Shown here piece by piece: positions 1 through 6,804 of a DNA stretch of 16,230 nucleotides. Position 1 is the first letter of the stretch. Each line of letters starts with the position of its first letter. Position numbers and translations under genes: made by a program. A model generated the notes under the pieces. It did not search any database, was not told the origin of the DNA, and saw only the letters and a program-made list of their open reading frames with translations. The DNA is from JBGZFC01 sp964346495 (lineage in GTDB: Bacteria; Bacteroidota; Bacteroidia; Bacteroidales; Dysgonomonadaceae), in contig CAYFUW010000046.1 in assembly GCA_964346495.1 (NCBI GenBank), positions 1-16,230 on the forward strand, read 5' to 3'.

Positions 1-50
1 CATTAGTGTGTTTTTTAGGATAAAAAATCATTACTTTTGACTATTACACC

Positions 51-83
51 AAAAAAGCACTTACATTGCTGCAAGTGCTTTTT
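51..83 (-). terminator. Intrinsic terminator of the tRNA-Pro gene
   Basis: An 11-bp inverted repeat pairs 52-62 with 73-83 (arm AAGTGCTTTTT) around a 10-nt loop. Read leftwards, the stem runs into a run of T at 51-56, as in a rho-independent terminator. It lies just past the 3' end of the leftward tRNA gene. The U-rich and A-rich arms pair with each other, so it could also work for transcription coming from the left. Confidence 0.75.
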
Positions 84-90
84 AATTTCG

Positions 91-165
91 TCGGGGTGGC
101 GGGATTCGAACTCGCGACCCCCTGGTCCCAAACCAGGTACACTAACCGGACTGTGCTACACCCCG
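91..165 (-). tRNA. tRNA-Pro, anticodon UGG
   Basis: The reverse complement folds into a full 75-nt cloverleaf. The acceptor stem pairs CGGGGTG with CACCCCG and the discriminator base is A. The D stem is GCAC/GTGT. The anticodon stem CCTGG/CCAGG encloses the loop TTTGGGA, giving anticodon TGG at 128-130. The variable loop has 5 nt and the T loop is TTCGAAT. G37 after the anticodon fits proline tRNAs. The 3' CCA is not encoded (ACGAAA follows), so CCA must be added after transcription. The T stem GCGAG/CCCGC carries one A-C mismatch at 52-62, which is mildly unusual but should not prevent folding. The gene stands alone, with its own promoter upstream and terminator downstream. Confidence 0.96.
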
Positions 166-192
166 AATCGCTTTTTCTTCAAAAGACGGGTG

Positions 193-223
193 CAAAGATA
201 ATATTTTTTTGAATAAATGCAAA
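193..223 (-). promoter_or_regulatory. Bacteroidota-type promoter for tRNA-Pro
   Basis: On the minus strand a -33 element TTTG (complement of 220-223) is followed after 19 nt by TATCTTTG (complement of 193-200). This matches the Bacteroidota housekeeping sigma pattern TTTG-N19-21-TAnnTTTG exactly. Transcription should start near 186-188, about 20 nt before the mature tRNA 5' end at 165. Confidence 0.8.
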
Positions 224-381
224 ATCTTTATCAGCATATTTTTTGTGAAATATTGATAAAACTCTCTTTTTATGCTGTTTTTCTGAAATATTGCCCTTTT
301 TCCTAATTTTTTTAATGCTATTTCTATCAAAATCGGGCATCTATTTAACACAAAACCGAAGCAAATATCTATAATTTGTTT

Positions 382-389
382 TATCTTTG
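382..389 (+). promoter_or_regulatory. -7 element of likely glgB promoter
   Basis: TATCTTTG matches the Bacteroidota -7 consensus TAnnTTTG and lies 43 bases before the glgB start codon. No clear TTTG occurs 19-21 nt upstream, so the call rests on the -7 element and its position. It faces away from the tRNA-Pro promoter. The rest of the 166-432 gap is AT-rich and shows nothing else. Confidence 0.5.
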
Positions 390-432
390 TGCAAATAAGA
401 GCATTTTTTACACCCAATTCCGATTATAAACT

Positions 433-2448
433 ATGTTACAGATTCTAAAAAACGATGCGTGGTTAAAACCTTACGAAAAAGAGATTGTCAAAAGACATGA
501 TGCTTTTCTTAAAAAAGAGAAAGAGTTAACTGAAAACGGCAAAATCACACTGTCCGATTTTGCGTCAGGATATCTATATTTTGGATTGCATAAAACCAAC
601 GAAGGGTGGGTTTTGCGAGAATGGGCACCAAACGCTACCGAAATATTCCTTGTGGGAACATTCAATAATTGGCAGCGTATGGAGTCGTTTAAGTTTTCTA
701 AACTGCAAGGTGGTGTATGGCAATTAAAAATTCCACTAAATAGAATGCAGCACCATGATTTGTATAAACTGCTCGTTTGTTGGGATGGTGGCATGGATGA
801 ACGCATTCCGGCGTGGTGTAGAAGAGTAGTTCAAGATACAGAAACACATATTTTCTCGGCTCAGGTTTGGGACCCGGAACATCCATATGTTTTCAAAATA
901 GACAATTTTAAACCGGATGTATCGCCGTTGTTGATTTATGAATCGCATGTTGGAATGGCAACAGAGGAGGAGAAAGTAGGTACTTATAACGAATTTCGGG
1001 AAAATATTCTGCCACGGGTAAAAGATGCCGGATATAATGCAATTCAGCTGATGGCAATTCAAGAGCATCCATATTACGGTTCGTTTGGATATCATGTGTC
1101 AAACTTTTTTGCCGCTTCATCGCGATGTGGAACACCCGATGAGTTGAAACAACTTATCGATACAGCTCACGAAATGGGAATTGCGGTAATTATGGATATT
1201 GTGCACTCTCATGCCGTGAAAAATGTTAAAGAGGGTATCGCTTGTATGGATGGTACGGAAGATTTGTATTTCCATTCCGATCCTGCAAGAAGATTTCATA
1301 AAGCGTGGGATTCGCTTTGTTTCAATTACGATAAAAACGAGGTGTTGCACTTTCTTTTATCAAATTGCAAATATTGGTTGGAAGAGTATAAGTTTGATGG
1401 TTTCAGGTTCGACGGTGTTACATCAATGCTTTATTACAGCCACGGTTTAGAGGAGCATTTTGTAAATTACGGTGATTACTACAATGGCCGTCAGGATGAG
1501 GCAGCAATAACTTATCTTACTCTTGCCAATAAACTTATTCACGAGATTAATCCAAATGCGGTAACTGTTGCAGAAGATGTTAGCGGTATGCCGGGTTTGG
1601 CTTTGGATGTAAAATCGGGAGGTTATGGTTTTGATTATCGTTTGGCGATGAATATTCCTGATTATTGGATAAAAATTATCAAAGAACAAAAAGACCAGGA
1701 TTGGAAGGTTTCATCTATCTGGTGGGAGATGACCAACAGGCGTGCCGATGAAAAAACAATCTCTTATGCCGAAAGTCACGACCAGGCACTCGTGGGAGAT
1801 AAGGCAATTATATTCAGACTGATAGATGCCGATATGTATTGGCATATGTCGAAACTTGTGGATAGTACACTTTTGGTTGACAGAGGTATAGCCTTGCATA
1901 AAATGATACGATTGGTAACCGTTACCACTATGAATGGCGGTTATCTCAATTTTATGGGTAATGAGTTCGGCCATCCCGAATGGATAGATTTTCCGCGTGA
2001 AGGGAATAACTGGTCATATAAATATGCACGCAGACAATGGAGTTTGACTGACGATAAGAATTTGAAGTATCACTATTTGAGCGATTTTGACAAAGCTATA
2101 CTAAGTTTGATAAAAACGGTAGATGAATTTCAAGATACGGAAATAGTCAAAGTATGGGATAATGATAAAGATGGAGTACTCGCTTATATGCGCGACAATC
2201 TGCTTTTTGTCTATAATTTCAATCCAACTCAATCGCACGTTGATTTTCCAATTTTAGTTGCACCGGGCAAGTATGAGTTGGTTTTAAATAGTGATAGTAA
2301 AGAGTTTGGCGGTTTCGGGTCGATTGATGAAACTGTTGAGTATTTTACTCATTACGATGCTTTGTATGCAAAAGAGAATAAAAGTTGGCTAAAGCTATAT
2401 TTGCCGGCAAGAAGTGCTATCGTGCTTAGGAAATTGGAGGAAAAATAG
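433..2448 (+). CDS. glgB: 1,4-alpha-glucan branching enzyme (GH13, eukaryote-like type)
   Basis: This protein is predicted to build the alpha-1,6 branches of glycogen by cutting alpha-1,4 chains and re-attaching them, in the cytoplasm. It has 671 residues. An N-terminal CBM48-like domain (about 55-150, with the motif LVGTFNNWQ) precedes a GH13 barrel (about 180-560) and a C-terminal beta domain. The four GH13 motifs are visible: DIVHSH at 255-260; GFRFDGVTS with the nucleophile D327; VAEDVSG with the acid/base E381; and ESHDQ with the third carboxylate D450. The stretches LLSNCKYWLEEYKFDGFRFD and GVTSMLYYSHG resemble plant and animal branching enzymes rather than E. coli GlgB, as is usual for Bacteroidota members of this group. 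ATG 433 is the first start and gives the expected length. There is no signal peptide. It probably leads an operon with manA and hemH. Confidence 0.95.
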   Translation: MLQILKNDAWLKPYEKEIVKRHDAFLKKEKELTENGKITLSDFASGYLYFGLHKTNEGWVLREWAPNATEIFLVGTFNNWQRMESFKFSKLQGGVWQLKIPLNRMQHHDLYKLLVCWDGGMDERIPAWCRRVVQDTETHIFSAQVWDPEHPYVFKIDNFKPDVSPLLIYESHVGMATEEEKVGTYNEFRENILPRVKDAGYNAIQLMAIQEHPYYGSFGYHVSNFFAASSRCGTPDELKQLIDTAHEMGIAVIMDIVHSHAVKNVKEGIACMDGTEDLYFHSDPARRFHKAWDSLCFNYDKNEVLHFLLSNCKYWLEEYKFDGFRFDGVTSMLYYSHGLEEHFVNYGDYYNGRQDEAAITYLTLANKLIHEINPNAVTVAEDVSGMPGLALDVKSGGYGFDYRLAMNIPDYWIKIIKEQKDQDWKVSSIWWEMTNRRADEKTISYAESHDQALVGDKAIIFRLIDADMYWHMSKLVDSTLLVDRGIALHKMIRLVTVTTMNGGYLNFMGNEFGHPEWIDFPREGNNWSYKYARRQWSLTDDKNLKYHYLSDFDKAILSLIKTVDEFQDTEIVKVWDNDKDGVLAYMRDNLLFVYNFNPTQSHVDFPILVAPGKYELVLNSDSKEFGGFGSIDETVEYFTHYDALYAKENKSWLKLYLPARSAIVLRKLEEK

Positions 2449-2475
2449 TTTAATTATTTAATTTGATTTAGAAAA

Positions 2476-3474
2476 ATGACACACATAAAAGATAATACAA
2501 ATTTATATCCATTGAAATTTGAACCCATATTGAAAAAATTGATTTGGGGAGGAGACAAAATAAGCAAACTCAAACAGTTTGAAGAGATTCAAAATGGAGT
2601 GGGCGAGAGTTGGGAAATTTCCGGTTTGGAAGAGAGCACATCGGTTGTATCTAACGGATCTTTGTCGGGTAAAACGCTAATCGAAATTATACAATTATAT
2701 AAAAACAAGCTTGTTGGAGGGAAAGTATATGAGCAATTTGGCGATAAATTCCCACTACTAATAAAGTTTATTGATGCTCAAGATAACTTATCAATACAGG
2801 TGCATCCGGACGATAATTTGGCGAAAGAGTTACACAATTCTTTCGGCAAAACAGAGATGTGGTACGTTTTGGAATCTTCGTCTGATGCATTTTTATATTC
2901 AGGTTTTATAAAAAAAATCACACCTGAAACTTATGTTGAAAAGGTAAAAGATGGAACTTTTGTTGAAACATTAAGAAAAATAGATGTGAAAGAGGGAGAT
3001 GTTTTCTTTCTTCCGGCAGGTCGGGTACATGCAATTGGAGCAGGATGCATGATTGCAGAGATTCAGCAAACTTCTAATATAACCTATCGGATTTTCGATT
3101 ACAATCGTAAAGATAAAGAAGGAAATGAACGAGAACTACACACAGAGCAGGCAAAACTAGCAATAGATTTCAATGATGATAATGCTGATAAAGTTGATTA
3201 TCAAAATGTATTAAATACTCCGGTAGAATTAGTTAAATGTCCATATTTTACAACCAATTTAATCGAAACAGATAGCAGTGTAGAGCGCGATTACTCATCT
3301 CTCGATTCCTTTGTTGCTTACGTTTGTGTAGGAGGAAGAGGTGAGATTAAAGATGATAAAAATAATGCTATTTCAATTCGTAAAGGAGAAACAGTTTTGT
3401 TACCTGCTGTTACTTCAATGGTTGTTATTTCGACAGATGATGATTTGAGAATTTTAGAAACATTTATTCAGTAA
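2476..3474 (+). CDS. manA: Mannose-6-phosphate isomerase (type I, zinc cupin)
   Basis: This enzyme interconverts mannose-6-phosphate and fructose-6-phosphate, linking mannose use and nucleotide-sugar supply to glycolysis. The 332-residue protein shows the zinc-site motifs of the type I phosphomannose isomerase family: SIQVHPDD with Q108 and H110, TEMWYVL with E127, and FFLPAGRVHAIGAG with H185. PLLIKFIDA before the first motif is also typical. Length fits the short bacterial form of about 310-330 residues. It starts 27 nt after glgB, and hemH follows after 6 nt, so the three genes are probably co-transcribed. Sharing a transcript with glgB suggests handling of hexose phosphates, but this is inference. 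Confidence 0.93.
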   Translation: MTHIKDNTNLYPLKFEPILKKLIWGGDKISKLKQFEEIQNGVGESWEISGLEESTSVVSNGSLSGKTLIEIIQLYKNKLVGGKVYEQFGDKFPLLIKFIDAQDNLSIQVHPDDNLAKELHNSFGKTEMWYVLESSSDAFLYSGFIKKITPETYVEKVKDGTFVETLRKIDVKEGDVFFLPAGRVHAIGAGCMIAEIQQTSNITYRIFDYNRKDKEGNERELHTEQAKLAIDFNDDNADKVDYQNVLNTPVELVKCPYFTTNLIETDSSVERDYSSLDSFVAYVCVGGRGEIKDDKNNAISIRKGETVLLPAVTSMVVISTDDDLRILETFIQ

Positions 3475-3480
3475 GAGAAA

Positions 3481-4440
3481 ATGCGTGGTATTTTATTAGT
3501 AAACATGGGGACACCTGAAAGTTGCACTCGTAAAGGTGTACAAAAATTTATAGGTGACATACTTTCAGACCCATTGGTTTTTGGGAAATCTAAGTGGTTA
3601 TCATCTTTTTTAGGGAAAAAAATTATTGCTCCGATATCATCAAGAAATTCATTGAAAAAATATGAGCAGATTTGGATAAATGAGCCTAATGAAATATCTC
3701 CATTGCTTCATAATATGCAGAAGTTGGCAACTGCATTTGAGCAGAACAAAGATATTGCCGTAGAAATTGCTATGCGATATGGAGAGCCGGGCATAGAAAC
3801 CGGACTTAAAAACCTGGAGCAAAAGTGTCCGCTATTGCATGAGGTTGTTATTTTCCCGATGTATCCGCAGTACGCACAATCAACTACGCAAAGCATAATA
3901 GATGAAACAGCAAGGTTGTTTTTTCAGAGAGCTCGCTCATACAGACTTAAATTTGTAGAACCTTACTATAATCACCCGGCATATATCAATGCTCTGGCTG
4001 CCAATGTTAAGAGATATTTGAGTGATGGGTATAAGATAGTTTTTTCAAGTCATAGTTTGCCGGTTAGTCAAATTACAGCCGGCTGGCAAAAGGGGAAAGA
4101 TTTTGATTATGTTTATCAATTGAAAGAGACAATAAGGTTACTGTGCGAAAAACTGGATATTGATGTTAAGAATACCCTATTGTTGTATTCGTCACAGCGT
4201 GGAAAAAACTGGCTGAAACCATTTTTGAACCAAAATATAGATGATTTGCCTAAATTGGACTGGAAGAGAATAGTGGTAATATCGCCTTGTTTCCCGATTG
4301 ATAACCTTGAAACCCTATACGATGTTGATATTGAGGCTCGTCAACTGTTTATGCAAGCAGGTGGTGAGGAGTTTGTTTTTGTGCCTTCATTAAATGATAA
4401 TGATGAATGGGTTGATGCTATTTGGGAAATTATTTCATAA
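3481..4440 (+). CDS. hemH: Ferrochelatase
   Basis: Ferrochelatase inserts Fe2+ into protoporphyrin IX, the last step of classical heme synthesis. The protein has 319 residues, normal for bacteria. Family signatures appear in order: LLVNMGTP at the N-terminus; PMYPQYAQSTT near the middle; FSSHSLP with the presumed catalytic H191; SSQRGKNWLKP; and PCFPIDNLETLYDVDIEA with the conserved E277. ATG 3481 follows the manA stop by only 6 nt and is preceded by AGAGAAA, a modest ribosome binding site. No other heme-synthesis gene lies in the window. Many Bacteroidales have incomplete heme pathways and scavenge porphyrin, so HemH may act on imported protoporphyrin; that is inference. Confidence 0.93.
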   Translation: MRGILLVNMGTPESCTRKGVQKFIGDILSDPLVFGKSKWLSSFLGKKIIAPISSRNSLKKYEQIWINEPNEISPLLHNMQKLATAFEQNKDIAVEIAMRYGEPGIETGLKNLEQKCPLLHEVVIFPMYPQYAQSTTQSIIDETARLFFQRARSYRLKFVEPYYNHPAYINALAANVKRYLSDGYKIVFSSHSLPVSQITAGWQKGKDFDYVYQLKETIRLLCEKLDIDVKNTLLLYSSQRGKNWLKPFLNQNIDDLPKLDWKRIVVISPCFPIDNLETLYDVDIEARQLFMQAGGEEFVFVPSLNDNDEWVDAIWEIIS

Positions 4441-4526
4441 TATGAGGTTCGATTTTTAATCTATTCATAGTTAAAAAAAATAAATTATTGTAGATAATGT
4501 GGGATAATTATTTTAAAAAAATAGTT

Positions 4527-4556
4527 GTCTCATTTTTTTTTGTAATTTTGTGAGAC
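4527..4556 (+). promoter_or_regulatory. Candidate promoter inside a short inverted repeat
   Basis: TAATTTTG at 4543-4550 matches the -7 consensus TAnnTTTG and lies 58 bases before the peptidase start codon. It sits inside an inverted repeat, GTCTCA (4527-4532) and TGAGAC (4551-4556), whose 18-nt spacer contains a run of nine T. No TTTG occurs at the right distance upstream. The nearest TTG (4525-4527) is only 15 nt away, so the -33 part is poor. The remaining gap after hemH (4441-4526) is AT-rich with no clear terminator. Confidence 0.45.
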
Positions 4557-4608
4557 GCTATTATAAAAAACAATTAATTAATAACCACATTATTACACCT
4601 TATTGAGA

Positions 4609-6534
4609 ATGAGAAAAATTATTACAAGCTTCATCTTTGTAATACTATCGTTTGCAATGATGAGTCAGAACAAATCTCTGGAAGATATTAAGTCACAAGT
4701 AAACTCTTCGGGTGAAATTTATTTTAGTTTTAATGCCGATAAGGCTTCATTAAATGAGTTAGCTAGAATAATAAGCATCGATAAATTCGAAGACAACACC
4801 GTTTACGCGTATGCAAATGCTGAAGAACTTGGCAAACTTATTGAAAAAGGTTTTAAAAGCCTAAACATTTTGCCACACCCGGGCGATGTGGGTTATGTGG
4901 CTATGTCTTCAGATGCGAAGTCTGCAAAAGCATGGGATGTGTATCCGACTTATCCTGCTTACGTGCAAATGATGGAGGATTTTGTTGCAGACTACCCTGA
5001 AATTTGCAAACTGGAAGATTTTGGTCGTTCAGTTAAAAACAGAAAACTTCTTTCAATCAGAATCTCAGACAATGTTGATAAAGACGAAGATGAACCAGTG
5101 GTTTTCTTAACTTCAACCATGCACGGAGACGAAACAACCGGATATGTGTTGATGTTACGTTTAATAGACTATCTATTGACAAATTACAATAGTGATGACC
5201 GCATCACAAACATTATAAACAATACTGTAATAGTTATTAATCCTTTGGCAAATCCCGATGGCACATACAATTACGGCGATAATACTGTAAATGGTGCTAG
5301 AAGATATAATGCTAATTGGGTGGATTTAAACAGAAACTATAAAGACCCGCAATGGGGCGATAATCCCGACTATGAAAGCTACCAGCCTGAAACATTGGCT
5401 TTTATGGAGTATCAGGCAAATAGCAACTTCAATCTTGCTTTTAATATCCATGGCGGAGCTGAAGTATTAAATTATCCATGGGATACGTGGAGTAAGAGAG
5501 CAGCTGACGACAATTGGTGGGATAGAATTTTGGATGAATATTTAGATGTAGTACGTCAGAATAGTCCGAGCGGATATATGACCTTTATGGGTGGAGTAAC
5601 AAATGGTTATGATTGGTATTCAATTTCAGGAAGCAGACAAGATTACGCCAATTATTTCAACAACTGTAGAGAGTTTACATTGGAAATTTCAGATGAGAAG
5701 TTGCCACCCGCAAGTCAATTGCCAAACTTTTGGAATTATAACTACAAATCGTTTATAGACTATATCGAGCAAGCTCACAAAGGATTCAGAGGTGTTGTGA
5801 CATGCGAACAAGATCCGACAGAACCTGTAAAAGCTAAAGTGTTTATCGCATCACACGATAAAGATAATTCGCATGTCTATTCAACCGAGAGTGTAGGAAA
5901 TTATCATAGATTTATCAATAGCGGGACTTACAATGTAGAATTTTCCGCACCAGGATATGTAACCAAAACTATTAACAACGTTCAGGTAAACCATGATGAC
6001 TCTCTACGCTTAGATGTTCAGTTGTGGAAAGGTGCGCCCGAAGTTGACTTTACAGTAACCGACACCGTTATGCTCAGAAATATGCAAATCGAATTTAAAG
6101 ATTTGTCAAAAGGATATCCAACTTCATGGGAATGGACATTTGAAGGTGGAGAGCCATATAAAAGTAATTTACAAAACCCGAAAGTTGTTTATAAGAACGA
6201 AGGAACTTTCGATGTGAAATTGAAAGTAACAAACGAAGTTGGCACTACAGAGTTGATTAAAGAGGATTATATGGTTATAACCTTTGAGGATAATATCGTA
6301 AACTTTGAAACAGACTTGTTGAAAGTATATACACAAGATAACTCTTTGGTGGTAGACACTCAGAGCAATATACAATACTTTATTATTACCGATTTAGTTG
6401 GAAGAGTAGTTTATAATAACTCACTTCAAGCTGGAAATAATAGAATAAATTGTGAAAAATTCGATTCTGGCATTTATATTGTAAAAGCTATTGTAAATGG
6501 CAAAAATATTGCTAAAAAGGTTGTTATTAACTGA
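4609..6534 (+). CDS. Secreted M14 zinc carboxypeptidase with PKD and type IX sorting domain
   Basis: Predicted metallocarboxypeptidase that removes C-terminal amino acids from peptides at or outside the cell surface. With start ATG 4609 (an in-frame TTG at 4603 is less likely) it has 641 residues. An N-terminal signal peptide (MRKIITSFIFVILSFAMMSQ) leads a prodomain-like stretch. The M14 domain (about 110-390) shows the zinc ligands H172 and E175 in MHGDE, H281 in NIHGG, the motifs NPDG and DLNRNY, and the likely catalytic E359 in FTLEIS. A carboxypeptidase regulatory-like domain (about 395-480) and a PKD domain (about 485-560, with SWEWTFEGG) follow. The last ~75 residues resemble a type A type IX secretion signal ending GIYIVKAIVNGK...KKVVIN. 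The layout recalls CPG70 of Porphyromonas gingivalis. It appears monocistronic. Exact substrate preference is unknown. Confidence 0.9.
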   Translation: MRKIITSFIFVILSFAMMSQNKSLEDIKSQVNSSGEIYFSFNADKASLNELARIISIDKFEDNTVYAYANAEELGKLIEKGFKSLNILPHPGDVGYVAMSSDAKSAKAWDVYPTYPAYVQMMEDFVADYPEICKLEDFGRSVKNRKLLSIRISDNVDKDEDEPVVFLTSTMHGDETTGYVLMLRLIDYLLTNYNSDDRITNIINNTVIVINPLANPDGTYNYGDNTVNGARRYNANWVDLNRNYKDPQWGDNPDYESYQPETLAFMEYQANSNFNLAFNIHGGAEVLNYPWDTWSKRAADDNWWDRILDEYLDVVRQNSPSGYMTFMGGVTNGYDWYSISGSRQDYANYFNNCREFTLEISDEKLPPASQLPNFWNYNYKSFIDYIEQAHKGFRGVVTCEQDPTEPVKAKVFIASHDKDNSHVYSTESVGNYHRFINSGTYNVEFSAPGYVTKTINNVQVNHDDSLRLDVQLWKGAPEVDFTVTDTVMLRNMQIEFKDLSKGYPTSWEWTFEGGEPYKSNLQNPKVVYKNEGTFDVKLKVTNEVGTTELIKEDYMVITFEDNIVNFETDLLKVYTQDNSLVVDTQSNIQYFIITDLVGRVVYNNSLQAGNNRINCEKFDSGIYIVKAIVNGKNIAKKVVIN

Positions 6535-6562
6535 TTAGTCTGAAGAGATTATCTCGATATTT

Positions 6563-6618
6563 GAGACTGTTTCAAAAGGTAAACATATTGCGACACCTTT
6601 GAAACAGTCTCTTTTTTT
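6563..6618 (+). terminator. Strong intrinsic terminator after the carboxypeptidase
   Basis: GAGACTGTTTCAAA at 6563-6576, one bulged A, and GGT pair with ACCTTTGAAACAGTCTC at 6596-6612 to give a 17-bp stem. A run of T follows at 6612-6618. It begins about 29 bases after the stop codon and should end the carboxypeptidase transcript. Confidence 0.88.
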
Positions 6619-6703
6619 GTTTTTATATCTGTTAAATTGAAATTTATTGACGATTAATTAAGATTACTTCGGTTATAATGACTAAGGTTATTGTATTTTT
6701 TTG

Positions 6704-6711
6704 TAATTTTG
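6704..6711 (+). promoter_or_regulatory. -7 element of likely pheT promoter
   Basis: TAATTTTG matches TAnnTTTG and lies 93 bases upstream of pheT, after the terminator of the preceding gene. No good TTTG occurs 19-21 nt upstream. The predicted start of transcription (about 6717) falls inside the palindrome at 6713-6730. Confidence 0.5.
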
Positions 6712-6712
6712 A

Positions 6713-6730
6713 ACTGTTTTTCAAAACAGT
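6713..6730 (+). promoter_or_regulatory. Perfect 8-bp palindrome at the pheT transcription start
   Basis: ACTGTTTT, two spacer bases (TC), then AAAACAGT forms a perfect inverted repeat beginning 2 bases after the -7 element. The position suits a repressor site or a 5'-end hairpin in the mRNA. No regulator can be named from the sequence. Confidence 0.4.
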
Positions 6731-6804
6731 ATGAATAACGTTTCAATATCAATGCTGTTTATAGGAAACATAAAAAATATTTTAATCTACATCAATTACA
6801 AAAA

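Noticed and set aside
142..417. 91-residue open frame on the minus strand overlapping the tRNA gene
   Set aside because: It overlaps tRNA-Pro and both divergent promoters, has low-complexity AT-driven composition and no recognisable domain.
3708..3896. Minus-strand open frames inside glgB, hemH, the peptidase gene and pheT
   Set aside because: They lie fully opposite well-supported genes, lack domains and are explained by codon bias on the coding strand.
4603..4608. TTG 4603 as the start of the carboxypeptidase
   Set aside because: ATG 4609, two codons later, gives a cleaner signal peptide start, and ATG is strongly preferred in this group.
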